Of a DNA stretch of 47,547 nucleotides, positions 30,654 to 40,031 are shown in pieces (positions within the stretch are counted from its first letter, which is position 1; the number at the start of each line of letters is the position of its first letter). The position numbers and the translations under genes were made by a program. The stretch spans positions 1 to 47,547 of IMG/VR virus record IMGVR_UViG_3300046460_000298. One strand, written 5' to 3'. The notes under the pieces were generated by a model. It worked only from the letters and a program-made list of their open reading frames with translations. It did not search any database and was not told the origin of the DNA. The stretch comes from a virus.

Positions 30654-32105
30654 TCAGAGTGCCATTTTCAGAATGTAAGCTCGCCAGCGAACCTCGCCGC
30701 GTCCGCCAGCCCCGGTCGAGGTGGCGTTGCCATCGCGTCCGCCGCCTCCCCCGCCGCCGGGGACGCCACCGTTGCCGCCCGTGCCAGCCGGGTTACCTGC
30801 GGCGCCCGTGCCGTAGCTCCAGAAGTCGTCGTCCTTGGCGTCGAAGCCCGCCTGCCCCTGCGTCGTCGGCCCGCCCACCTTCGACCTGACACGTCCGAAT
30901 GAGGAACCCCCTCCCGAGTATGGAGACACGCTGCTGGATGCCGCACCGCCGTGACCCGGCCCGGTGTACGAGTTGGGAGCGATCGTCGTGGCGTAGGCGT
31001 TGGCCGTCAGCGTCGTGTCCGGCCCGGCGTATCCCTGCCCGCCGCGCATCGCCTCGACATAGCTCGTATGTTCGGCCTTGGTGTTCCCACCGCGTGCCGA
31101 GAACAGGCTGGACTGCACCCATGCATCGGGAGCGCCGGAGTTGCAGAATTCGGAATAGCCGCCGCCGTTGCCGGGCGAGCCGCCGATGCCGACGGCGTAG
31201 GGAACGGTTTCCGACAGGGCAGAGAGCGGGATCCCCGACTTGTACGCCACATGCCCGCCGAAGCCACCGAACACTCCGCTGGTACCCCAAGCACCGCCAG
31301 AGCCTCCCTGAATCGCCTGGACATCGAGAAAGATGAGGGAATCGGGAACACCTGCGAGGTCTGGGTTGTCCGCGAGGATGAGGTTCCGGATCGCCGTCTT
31401 GGTGGTTGAACCGCTCGCCGTGTACTTGAAGTAGGTCTTGCCGCCGTTGACCTTGAGCCTGACCTTCTGGACGTTCTTCGCCGCGAGGAAGCCGGAGCCG
31501 GGGATGCGGACGGGCGTGCCGTCGGACTTCAGGCCGATGATGCTGTCGTCGGCCGAGAGCTTCGCCTTCGCCGCGAAGTCGGCGGCATGGATGTCCGCGA
31601 CCTTCGCGGCCTTGGCGACCCCGCCGACGCGAACCAGATACTCGGCTCCCGTCGCGGATGCGGCGGAGCCGGCCGCCACAAGGGCCTGCTGCAGAAGGGC
31701 CAGTGCGGTCGTCGACCGGAGGGTGCCGGACTTGCCGACGAGGACTGCCTCGACCCCGGTGATGGTCTCCGCGGCCGTGGCGGCGATCATCAGAAGGGTC
31801 CCGATGGCGATCTCCCTAAACCCCGCGGATGTGTGAATCTTGACCACGTCGTCGACGTCGACGGCTGCGGCCGCTTCGGAGTATGGCTCGGCGAGGTCTG
31901 CCGAAAGGATTCGATGGACTCCGTCCGGCGTGTCGGCGAGCAGGCCTTCCTGACCAGTCGCGGACGGAAGGGATGCGGCCGGCATTAGGTGTAGCTCCTC
32001 GGCCGTCGCCCAGGCCGTGCCAGCGTCAGTCCCGACTACGAACTGGTCGCCGCTCTCGACCGAGGCCGCCGCCGGCAGGACTGGGATTTTCTTCGGCGAC
32101 GCCAT
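30654..32105 (-). CDS. Glycine-rich fibre-like protein, paralogue 2
   Basis: 483 residues. Tandem paralogue of the preceding-coordinate gene: shared segments include ATGAEYLVRVGGVAKAAKVA, NGGGYSEFCNSGAPDAWVQS and DDDFWSYGTGAAG, with the same Gly-rich end GGVPGGGGGGGRDGN. Differences are concentrated in the Gly-rich loops and the Ala-rich N-terminal repeats, as expected for receptor-binding diversity. Probably a virion fibre or appendage. Confidence 0.75.
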   Translation of the reverse strand: MASPKKIPVLPAAASVESGDQFVVGTDAGTAWATAEELHLMPAASLPSATGQEGLLADTPDGVHRILSADLAEPYSEAAAAVDVDDVVKIHTSAGFREIAIGTLLMIAATAAETITGVEAVLVGKSGTLRSTTALALLQQALVAAGSAASATGAEYLVRVGGVAKAAKVADIHAADFAAKAKLSADDSIIGLKSDGTPVRIPGSGFLAAKNVQKVRLKVNGGKTYFKYTASGSTTKTAIRNLILADNPDLAGVPDSLIFLDVQAIQGGSGGAWGTSGVFGGFGGHVAYKSGIPLSALSETVPYAVGIGGSPGNGGGYSEFCNSGAPDAWVQSSLFSARGGNTKAEHTSYVEAMRGGQGYAGPDTTLTANAYATTIAPNSYTGPGHGGAASSSVSPYSGGGSSFGRVRSKVGGPTTQGQAGFDAKDDDFWSYGTGAAGNPAGTGGNGGVPGGGGGGGRDGNATSTGAGGRGEVRWRAYILKMAL

Positions 32106-32128
32106 GCGACTTCTCCAACCGTAGTTAC

Positions 32129-32308
32129 TTATTCGTCTTCTTCGTGAAGATCTTCATACTGAATTGGCCCACCTGCAACGCCTGCTGGCGTCTCCCAGAC
32201 GATGATGTTGCCACCACTCGTCATGAGGTACGGCCCCTTGAGGGGATCAGGCCTGTCCGTCACCTGCGAGCGGGCGGCGGACGGTGAAAGAGCAAGAGCG
32301 AACCGCAC
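32129..32308 (-). CDS. Small protein before spike-like gene
   Basis: 59 residues from GTG 32308, chosen because GGAG lies 7 nt upstream. Begins VRFALALSPSAARSQVTDRP, acidic C-terminus (QYEDLHEEDE). Sits between the fibres and the spike-base-like gene. Small virion component or fibre chaperone is possible. Unknown. Confidence 0.5.
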   Translation of the reverse strand: MRFALALSPSAARSQVTDRPDPLKGPYLMTSGGNIIVWETPAGVAGGPIQYEDLHEEDE

Positions 32309-32318
32309 GGGCGATCTC

Positions 32319-32582
32319 CTAGATGAAACCGACGATGTCCTCTGCGGTCGTTCCGGTCGCGTAGACGCGGACGGCGATCCCGACATGAAGGTACCCGGTA
32401 GGAACGGCCTTGAGCACGACGTCCATGCCATCCGTGCCAGCGATGCGAAGATCGCCCCCGGTACCGATGTAGAGGGAGCGAGCGATGTTCGGCTGCTCGT
32501 CCGCATCGTCCGGGACGATGTTGAAATACCGCATCGCCGGATCCTGCAAGTTTGCCGGGAGCTTCGATCTGTTGAACGCCAT
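32319..32582 (-). CDS. Spike-base-like protein (RCAP_rcc01079-type C-terminus)
   Basis: 87 residues from ATG 32582 (AAGGA 9 nt upstream). ARSLYIGTGGDLRIAGTDGM then DVVLKAVPTGYL and RVYATGTTAEDIVGFI reproduce the C-terminal pattern of GTA spike base proteins (LYVGT.GDL...G....V..G....RV.ATGTTA.DI..L). Probably a virion decoration or head spike. Confidence 0.7.
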   Translation of the reverse strand: MAFNRSKLPANLQDPAMRYFNIVPDDADEQPNIARSLYIGTGGDLRIAGTDGMDVVLKAVPTGYLHVGIAVRVYATGTTAEDIVGFI

Positions 32583-32662
32583 GGCGACGAGTCCTTGTTG
32601 AAATGAGAAGAGCCGGGGCCTTGCGGTCCCGGCCCGGATGGGTGACGAAGGATTCGAAGCCC

Positions 32663-33670
32663 TTAGACGAGGTCGACTTCGAGCAGGGCCTGAGGCTTGC
32701 TCATGATGCCGAGGACGTTCATCTGGGCCTCGAGGTCGATCTGGCGACCACGCAGGTCCGGGTAGCCCCAGGAGTAGCGCGGGAGGCCGCGGCCACCGAT
32801 GTCGTCGATCTTGTCGGACGGGCTGAAGTACAGCTTGTAGAGACCGGGGACGCCGACCGGACGGGCGAAGCCCTTCTCGGCAGGAGTGCCGATGAGACCA
32901 TCGTCGGAGCCGAGCTTGTTGATGATCATCACGCCGCCGTACGCGAAGCGTTCGAATGCGAGACCACCTTCGCGCAGGAAGGCACCGTCCTGGAATCGCT
33001 CGTAGGCCTTCTGGGTTTCGTCGAGGTTGACGATGTGATCGTACAGGTCGTCGCCCACTTCGAACTCGATGCCGAAGCCGTTCTGGGCCTGCACGCCGAG
33101 GGCGGCAGCCATCTGGCGGCGCATCTTCTGGAAGAAGGCCTTCAGGGGTTCTGCACCCGAGGAGTCGAGGACGAGTTCGTCCGGCTTGGTCAGGTTGAGC
33201 AGATCGCACAGGTCGTACTTGATCGAGCCGTCGGCGTCGAGGATCGTGCCGCGGGTCATGCCCTGCAGGACGTATTCCTGGGTCTGGTCGAGGTTCACGC
33301 CCATCCGTGCAACGCGGTCGTTACGCTCGGAGGCGATGTTCTTGAGAAAGTTTCCGCCCGTCGCCCAGACGTTCCTGATCTCGTCGGCGGTGATCGTGTC
33401 TTCCTGGTCGTACCTTACCGTTTCGATGCGGATGCCCGAACGCTTGGTCTTGTCGAGGCGCACGCCCGGTCCGCCGCGCGGGCTGGACTGGATCACCTGA
33501 ACGGTGTCGTTGATGACCTCGAGGGCGATGGCGTCGGTGGCGACGCGGACTTCCTCAGCGCCGAGCGACTTGCTCAGGTCGGAGATCGCCTTCTGGCTGC
33601 GGTTGATGACGTCCGTCATCTCGACTGCGCCGTAGAGATCCTTGTTCCAAGCGTCTCTGATGGTAACCAT
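32663..33670 (-). CDS. Major capsid protein (lambda gpE-like)
   Basis: 335 residues from ATG 33670. Contains SSPRGGPGVRLDKTKRSGIR, YDQEDTITADEIRNVWATGG and the C-terminal VPGLYKLYFSPSDKIDDIGG plus WGYPDLRGRQIDLEAQMN, the signature of the phage capsid E family. Next to a gpD-like decoration gene. Confidence 0.92.
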   Translation of the reverse strand: MVTIRDAWNKDLYGAVEMTDVINRSQKAISDLSKSLGAEEVRVATDAIALEVINDTVQVIQSSPRGGPGVRLDKTKRSGIRIETVRYDQEDTITADEIRNVWATGGNFLKNIASERNDRVARMGVNLDQTQEYVLQGMTRGTILDADGSIKYDLCDLLNLTKPDELVLDSSGAEPLKAFFQKMRRQMAAALGVQAQNGFGIEFEVGDDLYDHIVNLDETQKAYERFQDGAFLREGGLAFERFAYGGVMIINKLGSDDGLIGTPAEKGFARPVGVPGLYKLYFSPSDKIDDIGGRGLPRYSWGYPDLRGRQIDLEAQMNVLGIMSKPQALLEVDLV

Positions 33671-33694
33671 GTGATCGAATCCTTCTTCGAGAGC

Positions 33695-34093
33695 TTAGCG
33701 GGCGATGATGCCGACGGACTTCAGTCCGGCGATCGCAGCGGCGCGCTGGGTGTCGTTGGGAGCAGTCGCCGCGTAGCGATGCAGGTTGATGAGCTTGCCG
33801 TTGACCTCGGCCGCACGGACGTGTGCCGTGATGTCCTTGGCCTGTCCGGCGAGAAGCGAGACGCCTTCGTAGGCAACGCCCCAGACCGTCGCGAAGTCCG
33901 TCAGGGTGCCGCGGAAGTCATACGGAGCGATGGTGCCGTCGGCGGCCTTCTTCGCGAGCAGGGTGCCCGCAGGAAAGACCACCGGGCCGGCGATCACGAC
34001 GGCTTCGCGGCTCTGGTTGCCGTTGCCTTCCGAGATGAGGTGCTCCCCGGTGTGAACGCCCTCAGCGAGGGTGGACGAACGAATCTGGGCCAT
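33695..34093 (-). CDS. Head decoration protein (gpD-like)
   Basis: 132 residues from ATG 34093, with AAGGA 8 nt upstream. VVFPAGTLLAKKAADGTIAP, then WGVAYEGVSLLAGQAKDITA and AHVRAAEVNGKLINL follow the lambda gpD/HDPD pattern. Stabilises the expanded capsid. Confidence 0.9.
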   Translation of the reverse strand: MAQIRSSTLAEGVHTGEHLISEGNGNQSREAVVIAGPVVFPAGTLLAKKAADGTIAPYDFRGTLTDFATVWGVAYEGVSLLAGQAKDITAHVRAAEVNGKLINLHRYAATAPNDTQRAAAIAGLKSVGIIAR

Positions 34094-34120
34094 TATCGAA
34101 TCCTTCAGTTGACTGGCCGA

Positions 34121-34933
34121 TTAGGCCTTCTTGTTGCGTTCAGCCTGCGAGGCGAGCCTGCGGGCGTAGATCTCGTCGGCGTCTCCGGAGAGCGTCTTGC
34201 CGTCGACGACAGCCTGCGCGCCGACATGGAAGCCGGAGACCGCGGACTTGGCCGAGTGGGCCGCCAGACGGTTCAGGAGCAGGCTGCGGGCCTTGTTCGG
34301 CGAACCGCCCGACAGCTTCAGAACCTTCGCCAGCATCTTCTCGGATCCGAGGGACGGGTCGACCTTTGCGGCGCGCTTGACCAGCGAGCGGACTTCGGCG
34401 CGGCGCTTGACCAGGGCCGATGCGTCGGCAGCCGTGCCACCCTTGCGGATCAGCCGTTCGGCCTGCTCCGGGATGCCGCCTGCGTTGCAGATCTTGACGA
34501 TCGAGGCCGCAGTCGATGCTGTCATAGGACGCTGGGCCGAGGTCTTCGAGGCACGGCGGGCCGCGGCGCGAGCCATCGGATCCTTGGTGTCTTCCTCGTC
34601 TTCGGCTGCGCGCTTGGCCTTCTTCGACTTCTTGGCGACGGCGGGCTTGTCTTCCTCGTCGCCTTCGGCTTCTGCATCGTCCTCGTCGCCGAGAACGTCT
34701 TCGCCGTCCTCCTCGTCGATCAGGTCCGCATCTTCGGCGTCCAGCTCGTCCTCGTCGGAAAGGTCTACGTCGTCGTCTTCGCCGAGGAACTCCTCGTCGT
34801 CTTCAGCCGCGTCGAGATTGTCCTCGTCGTCGCCTTCGAGAGCGTCCAGCTCGTCTTCCGTCGTCTGCTCGGCCTTGGCCTTGCGGGCTTTACGGGCGTT
34901 CTTGAGCTCTTCGTCTTCGATAGCCTTCGCCAT
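34121..34933 (-). CDS. Nested scaffold protein (Nu3-like internal start)
   Basis: An internal in-frame ATG at 34933 has an excellent AAGGGG 5 nt upstream inside the protease gene. The product (270 residues, MAKAIEDEELKNARKARKAK...) begins exactly where the protease domain ends and contains the long acidic, Lys/Glu/Asp-rich helical region expected of a scaffold. Lambda makes its scaffold Nu3 in the same way from gene C. Confidence 0.75.
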   Translation of the reverse strand: MAKAIEDEELKNARKARKAKAEQTTEDELDALEGDDEDNLDAAEDDEEFLGEDDDVDLSDEDELDAEDADLIDEEDGEDVLGDEDDAEAEGDEEDKPAVAKKSKKAKRAAEDEEDTKDPMARAAARRASKTSAQRPMTASTAASIVKICNAGGIPEQAERLIRKGGTAADASALVKRRAEVRSLVKRAAKVDPSLGSEKMLAKVLKLSGGSPNKARSLLLNRLAAHSAKSAVSGFHVGAQAVVDGKTLSGDADEIYARRLASQAERNKKA

Positions 34934-35833
34934 GTCGACCCCTTCGAGAATGATCGGTTGCTGTCTGTTGGGATCAGATTCGCTCGCCAGCGCGGAGAGC
35001 GCATTTCCGAAAGAAGTCACCTCGTCGGCGAGGCCTTCCATGACCGCGTCCTTGCCGAAGAAGCAGGCGGCCTCGGTGTCGCGCACGTCCTGTTCGGGCA
35101 TGCCGCGCAGACGGGCGACGTTGGAGACGAGCAGGTCGTACGCGCTGTCGACTTCGGCTTGAATCCTTCCCTTGACATCCGCGGAGAGCGGCTCGATGTC
35201 GGACCCTTCGGCCTTGTGCGCGCCTGCGAAGATCGGGGTGAGCTTCACGCCCGCGTTCTGGTACGCGACGCTGTTGTCCTGGTGGAAGCAGATCACGCCG
35301 CAGGATCCGGCTCCGCTGGTGACGGACACGAGGATGCGGTCGACGCCGCTCATGAAGACATAGGCGGCCGAGAACATGCGCTCGTTCGAGAAGGCCCAGA
35401 TGGGCTTGGTGCCCTTCATCTCGGACAGGGCCTGCGCCGCGTCGAAGAGGCCGGCGACTTCGCCACCCGGCGAATCCACGTCGATCAGGATGCCCGTCAC
35501 GCCGGGGTCGTCGATCGCCTTCTGCACGGATGCGAGCACGGACGAGTAGCTGGTGAGGCCGGACATGGCGTCGAGATAGCCGCCGCGATGGCAGAGCTCT
35601 CCGATCATCGGAACGATCGCGACGTTGCCCACGACCTCGTAGCCGCGCTCGTCGACGTCCGCCTCGACGATGTCGCACTCGTCGTCCATGAAGGCCTTCT
35701 TGCCGAGTCCCAGACGGTCGGAGACGGCGTTGATGACCGCCTTCCCGGCGCGTTCCTCGATGGCCAGAGGCGTGCCGACGAGCCGTCTCGAGAGGTAGGA
35801 CAGGTGCCTGCGCTGGGCGATCTTCTTGAGCAT
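34121..35833 (-). CDS. S49-family head maturation protease with C-terminal scaffold domain
   Basis: 570 residues from ATG 35833. Residues about 30-290 form the SppA/gpC-like serine protease: DVDSPGGEVAGL, the nucleophile Ser in ERMFSAAYVFM, SGAGSCGVI and the general-base Lys in AGAHKAEGSDIE. After about residue 300 the sequence is a very acidic low-complexity scaffold, then a basic tail. Cleaves scaffold in the prohead. The repeat cluster R5 lies between this gene and the portal gene. Confidence 0.9.
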   Translation of the reverse strand: MLKKIAQRRHLSYLSRRLVGTPLAIEERAGKAVINAVSDRLGLGKKAFMDDECDIVEADVDERGYEVVGNVAIVPMIGELCHRGGYLDAMSGLTSYSSVLASVQKAIDDPGVTGILIDVDSPGGEVAGLFDAAQALSEMKGTKPIWAFSNERMFSAAYVFMSGVDRILVSVTSGAGSCGVICFHQDNSVAYQNAGVKLTPIFAGAHKAEGSDIEPLSADVKGRIQAEVDSAYDLLVSNVARLRGMPEQDVRDTEAACFFGKDAVMEGLADEVTSFGNALSALASESDPNRQQPIILEGVDMAKAIEDEELKNARKARKAKAEQTTEDELDALEGDDEDNLDAAEDDEEFLGEDDDVDLSDEDELDAEDADLIDEEDGEDVLGDEDDAEAEGDEEDKPAVAKKSKKAKRAAEDEEDTKDPMARAAARRASKTSAQRPMTASTAASIVKICNAGGIPEQAERLIRKGGTAADASALVKRRAEVRSLVKRAAKVDPSLGSEKMLAKVLKLSGGSPNKARSLLLNRLAAHSAKSAVSGFHVGAQAVVDGKTLSGDADEIYARRLASQAERNKKA

Positions 35834-35855
35834 GGGTACCCCGTTCGTGGGGGCG

Positions 35856-35958
35856 GCATGTCGACGTGTATGCATGTATGCACGTATGCAGTCATGCATG
35901 ACGACATGTCGCCAATCATGCATGCAAGCATGTCGTCATGACTGCATGCATGCATGTC
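35856..35958. repeat. Dispersed GCATGCAT-type repeat, copy R5 (largest, paired)
   Basis: A 103-bp cluster of the same words filling the gap between portal and protease genes. It contains a perfect inverted repeat, CATGACGACATG (35897-35908) and CATGTCGTCATG (35929-35940), spaced by 20 bp, with TATGCATG-rich flanks on both sides. So it looks like two repeat units facing each other. Confidence 0.8.
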
Positions 35959-35967
35959 CGACGGAGG

Positions 35968-37608
35968 TTATCGACGCCAGCCGAACAGTTTCTTCAGGAA
36001 GCCCGATTTCGCGGCCGCCTGCGGCTGGTAGACCTTCTCGCCGTTGTCGTACACGGCGCGGCGGCTGCGTGCGCCCTGAGCGGCGTTCCCGTCCCTCTGG
36101 GTCTCGTCCTGACGGCGTGCGTCCTCGTCGGCCGCACGTTCCGCGTCGATGTCCTCGATGCGCTCTCCCATGCCGGCGGCCTCACGCTCGCGGGACGAGA
36201 TGCCCATCTCGAGACGCTTCTGCCTCGCGGTCTCTTCCTGGACCGGGTGCACATAGGACCACTCTGTCGGCACGAACATCGCCTGACGGAGCTGGCGGTC
36301 GGACATGCCGCGCGGCGGCTTGATGATACCCGACAGGACGGCCGAGTTCAGCACGGCGCGATAGATCGGCCTGACCGTCTGCGGGACGATCTGCTGGTAC
36401 TGGATCTCGCCCATGTGCCGTTCGAAGTGGTTCCTTGCCGACTTGTGCATGCGGTCGTTGCCAGACGACCAGTCGTTCGAGACGTGCTCGTAGAGCGCGC
36501 CGAGGCTCGTCGCGATCTGACGGTCGATGTACTTGACGAACGGTTCGAACGAGCCGCCCACGTCGGCCGCCTGCATGGTCGTGGCGGTCTCGCCCGGCTG
36601 GAGGCTGATCACGTCGCCCGGCTGGAAGCGGAGCTCACCGACAGGGCCTTCCTCGTGATACTCAGCCTCGACGCCCTCATCGCCCGCGGCGTCCGCCCAT
36701 CCGTCGGCGAACGTGCCGCCCTCGTTGGCAGCGCGCGAGATGACCATCGAGATCTGCGAGACGGCCTGCTTTCTGACCAGCTCGTTGTCGATGTAGAAGT
36801 CCTTGCCGTAGAGCGCGATGATCGCACGGGCCAGACCGGACTCGCCACGGAGCTGGCCGTCGCGGGCGTTCCAAATCCGCTGGAGCATGATGTCCTTCGG
36901 GATCGTGATGATCTCCTGGCTCTTCTCGATGGCGAGGCCGGCCCAGTCCTCCGGGTGCTCCCGGTACATGCGGAAGCCCTTCCTGCGGCCGTCGCGGCCA
37001 AGCAGGATGCCCATCATGGCGCGGTCGCCGTTCACGTATTGCTGGGTCTCCGAGAGCGGGCAGAACTCGCTCTCCAGTCCCTTGATCTGGAGCGGCACGA
37101 CGCCGTCGTTCCGGTATCGGCCGTAGACGAGCTGGAGGAAGTGGTCGCCTGCGACGAACGCGCCGCGCTCGGCAGCCGTCAGCACGCCGTCCCAGTTCTT
37201 CAGACCGTAGAAGTCGGCCTGCTCTTCCCAGTCGGCGAGGATTTCGAGCATCTCCGCGTCGAAGACCTTGTCTCCTGTCGCCGGGATCATGCTGAATCCA
37301 GGGCCGATCAGCTCGGTGATGATGCTGTCGACGCCGCCTGCGGCCTGTCCGTTCTGACGGTACAGGTCACGGCCACGCGCACGGAGCATCTCGCCCGCGC
37401 CGAGAAGCGATGCGTTCGGGCCGGGGTTGCCCAGAGCGTAGTCCTCGCCCCGTCCATAGATGGAGGCCGCACGATATGGGAGCTGCCCGCCGAATCCGAC
37501 CTGCGTCGGCCCGGTGCGCTCGAACATGGCGACCTTCTTGGTGCCGTCGGCCATCGTCTTCTTCTCGATGCGGATGCGCGGCTCGGCCTTGAGGCTCTTT
37601 CTGGTCAT
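35968..37608 (-). CDS. Portal protein (lambda gpB-like)
   Basis: 546 residues from ATG 37608, GGAGGGG 6 nt upstream. LLGAGEMLRARGRDLYRQNG, then DWEEQADFYGLKNWDGVLTA, FRMYREHPEDWAGL and KYIDRQIATSLGALYEHVSN then DWSS are the lambda-family portal signature. Forms the dodecameric DNA entry ring. Start overlaps the gpW stop (TGATG). Confidence 0.93.
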   Translation of the reverse strand: MTRKSLKAEPRIRIEKKTMADGTKKVAMFERTGPTQVGFGGQLPYRAASIYGRGEDYALGNPGPNASLLGAGEMLRARGRDLYRQNGQAAGGVDSIITELIGPGFSMIPATGDKVFDAEMLEILADWEEQADFYGLKNWDGVLTAAERGAFVAGDHFLQLVYGRYRNDGVVPLQIKGLESEFCPLSETQQYVNGDRAMMGILLGRDGRRKGFRMYREHPEDWAGLAIEKSQEIITIPKDIMLQRIWNARDGQLRGESGLARAIIALYGKDFYIDNELVRKQAVSQISMVISRAANEGGTFADGWADAAGDEGVEAEYHEEGPVGELRFQPGDVISLQPGETATTMQAADVGGSFEPFVKYIDRQIATSLGALYEHVSNDWSSGNDRMHKSARNHFERHMGEIQYQQIVPQTVRPIYRAVLNSAVLSGIIKPPRGMSDRQLRQAMFVPTEWSYVHPVQEETARQKRLEMGISSREREAAGMGERIEDIDAERAADEDARRQDETQRDGNAAQGARSRRAVYDNGEKVYQPQAAAKSGFLKKLFGWRR

Positions 37609-37817
37609 CAGAAGCCCCTCCCACCGCTCCGCATGCGCCAGACATACCTCTGGCGGCTCCCCTGACGGCGTTCGAGGTCGGCGCGGATCTGGAGCAGCTC
37701 GTCGACGGTGCGGTACTCGACGTTCTCAGACCCGCTCTGGGCCTTCGACACGCCCTCGACGAGGATCGTGTTGATGTTGACGAGGCCTTCTTCTGTGGTC
37801 GGTGCTTCTTCGGCCAT
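37608..37817 (-). CDS. gpW-like head-tail joining protein
   Basis: 69 residues. VEYRTVDELLQIRADLERRQ matches the gpW core and the size is as expected. Lies between the large terminase and portal genes as in lambda. Fills the connector after packaging. Confidence 0.85.
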   Translation of the reverse strand: MAEEAPTTEEGLVNINTILVEGVSKAQSGSENVEYRTVDELLQIRADLERRQGSRQRYVWRMRSGGRGF

Positions 37818-40031
37818 CTATCGTCTCCGCTGCATGCCCTTGGGCACCCTGATCATCTTGGACGTCGGCGATCCGGGTGGCGGAAGCCGCACGGGTGCCT
37901 TCTCCGGCTTAGTCTGGGGCGAGCTGAGCCCCTGTGCATCTCCGAGAGAGGCCTCGACGGGGGTCAGGGACTTCTCCGAACGCGGGATGGTGGGCACGAA
38001 CGGCTTCGGGGCGCCCGTGTCGGGCTTCGGAGGAGGCGCGCACATCTTCTGCTGGACGGCCGCGGGAAAGGACTGGATGGCCTTCAGCGCGATCATCGCG
38101 TAGACAAGCAAGTCCCACCCCTCGTTGCGCACGTGGCCCTTCGTCCGCAGCTCCCAGAGGCGCTGGGACTTGCCTCCCTTGAACCGAATGACCAGCTTCT
38201 CGCTCGAAATCTGGTCGACGTACTCGTCGGTGAGGCCGTCCGACAGGTGGATGTAGCCGTGCTTGGCCGGATCCTTAACCTGTAGGCGCGCGATCGTGAA
38301 ATCCTTGGCCGCGTTGGAGCTGACGTTGTGGATCGGCGTGCGCAGGGCGTTCTTGAACGAGGCGGCCGGCGGCCACATCTCGCTCCTCTGGCCGTTCTGT
38401 TCGGCCTTGCCGACGATGGCGAAGGCGCCGCGACCCTTGTTTCGGTTCACCCACTGGGTGGCGTTGGCGCGGTTGAAGTTCACGTCGACAAGCGTGACGC
38501 ACGGGCGGAACGGCAGGCCGTCGCGACGGTGCAGAGGCTCACCGAGATAGGGTGCCAGGGAGGCCCAGACGTCGTGCTCGCCCGTAGGCCCCCATAGCTG
38601 CTTGTGCTTGAGCACCCACGCCTGCTCGTTCGCGAGGTTAAGGGCCGTGTGCGTGACTTCCAGACGGTCTCCCTGCACGTCGACGGTCGCGACGACGAGA
38701 TGCGCCTCGTCCGGGACGAACGGGAGCGGCTCCATGCGGGCCTTCAGACCGGCGCGGTCGACTTCCTGCGCCTCCTCGAGCCACGGAAGCGCGAGTTCGG
38801 TGTTGACAAAGGTCTGGAGCTCCTGCGGGTTGTTCTTGACCTCGAGGAAGTTGCGGGCGAGCTGCTCCAGCGTCCTCGAAGGATTATAGAGGGAGCTGGC
38901 CCAGAAGCCTGCCTTGTAGTTCGAGATCAGTCGCTTGCCCGTTTCAGGGTCGATGAAGTAGTGGACCTGCGCCCACTCGTCCCAAAGCCACCTCGAACGG
39001 TCGTTCAGATGGTCGACCGGGTTGATCACCGTGCCGTCCTCGGCCGTCAGGGGCTTGGTCTGGTACCAGCGGACGTTACGTAACGCCGCCATGCGTTGCT
39101 GGTTGCTCATCAAGCTCCCACAGGCCGCGCAGGCGTATTCCGCGGTCTCAGGGTGGTGAACTCGGTTGGGACTCTCCCCAGTCGATGACCACTTCACGCC
39201 GTGGAGCGAGTCCTCGGTGCCCCAGTCGAGCACCTGCAGATGTCCGCAGGCGGGATCGGGGCATGCGACCGCCATCTTGCGCATGTCCGACTTCAGGTAG
39301 GCCTTCCAGATGCGGCTGTGCTGGTTCGTCGGCGAACACGTGAGGATCATCAGGCTGTTGTACGGGTACCTGAGCATGCGCTTGGATGCGAGCTGGATCG
39401 CGTCGCCTTCGTCCGTGTCGGTATATTTGTCGATCTCGTCGAGCATGACGATGCGGAACTTGAGCATAGCCAGGTTGGATGGCGATCCGGCCGACGTGAG
39501 CACCAGAGACCCACCCGGAAAGGCCTTGTAGAGCAGCGTGGAGTCTCCTTCGCGGCCCAGAGACGGCCGGACGCGGGATCGAAGCTCCGGAGATCTCAGG
39601 ATGTTCGGCCCGAGCTTCTCGCGAGAGAACTTCTTGCTCATCTCGTCCTTATCGAGCATCAGCATCATGCGGGTCGGGTCGCGGTGGATGTGATAGCCCT
39701 GCACGACCTCCGAGAAGGTGGTCTTGAAGAACTGAACGCTCCCCACGATCACGATCTCGCGAACTCCGGGTTCGGTCGGCGCACTCAGGGGGCCGCGTGC
39801 AGGCTCGACGCGGGACTGGTCGTAGAGGCCGTCGTCGAGATAGAAGTGCTGCTCGGCCCATTCCCAGTAACGTTCGCGTGGCACGGGCGTGTAGACGCGC
39901 CTCGAGGCCTGAAGGCGGCGTCTGCGATAGGCGGTGAACGCCTCGTGCGTCGTGCGCGGAGCGGAGAGCCTCTGGAGCTGGTCGAGCGTCTCGGGATCCG
40001 TCAGTCGACCCGTGGTCTTACTGCGCGCCAT
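37818..40031 (-). CDS. Large terminase subunit (gpA family)
   Basis: 737 residues from ATG 40031 (GGAGG 6 nt upstream). ATPase: variant Walker A region VGSVQFFKTTFSEVVQGY and Walker B RIVMLDEIDKY. A zinc-binding-type pair, CPDPACGH ... CAACGS, lies near residues 265-325. Nuclease part: ATVDVQGDRLEVTHTAL and TLVDVNFNRANATQWV. The GpA type implies cos packaging of unit-length genomes. Confidence 0.93.
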   Translation of the reverse strand: MARSKTTGRLTDPETLDQLQRLSAPRTTHEAFTAYRRRRLQASRRVYTPVPRERYWEWAEQHFYLDDGLYDQSRVEPARGPLSAPTEPGVREIVIVGSVQFFKTTFSEVVQGYHIHRDPTRMMLMLDKDEMSKKFSREKLGPNILRSPELRSRVRPSLGREGDSTLLYKAFPGGSLVLTSAGSPSNLAMLKFRIVMLDEIDKYTDTDEGDAIQLASKRMLRYPYNSLMILTCSPTNQHSRIWKAYLKSDMRKMAVACPDPACGHLQVLDWGTEDSLHGVKWSSTGESPNRVHHPETAEYACAACGSLMSNQQRMAALRNVRWYQTKPLTAEDGTVINPVDHLNDRSRWLWDEWAQVHYFIDPETGKRLISNYKAGFWASSLYNPSRTLEQLARNFLEVKNNPQELQTFVNTELALPWLEEAQEVDRAGLKARMEPLPFVPDEAHLVVATVDVQGDRLEVTHTALNLANEQAWVLKHKQLWGPTGEHDVWASLAPYLGEPLHRRDGLPFRPCVTLVDVNFNRANATQWVNRNKGRGAFAIVGKAEQNGQRSEMWPPAASFKNALRTPIHNVSSNAAKDFTIARLQVKDPAKHGYIHLSDGLTDEYVDQISSEKLVIRFKGGKSQRLWELRTKGHVRNEGWDLLVYAMIALKAIQSFPAAVQQKMCAPPPKPDTGAPKPFVPTIPRSEKSLTPVEASLGDAQGLSSPQTKPEKAPVRLPPPGSPTSKMIRVPKGMQRRR

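Noticed and set aside
32603-35941. A 1112-codon plus-strand open frame
   Set aside because: It is the high-GC shadow of the capsid, decoration and protease genes, which have clear family motifs and ribosome sites on the other strand.
35856-35958. A CRISPR-like array
   Set aside because: The repeat words are short, interleaved and inverted, with no regular spacers and no cas genes.
35938-37665. A 575-codon plus-strand open frame
   Set aside because: Shadow of the portal gene.
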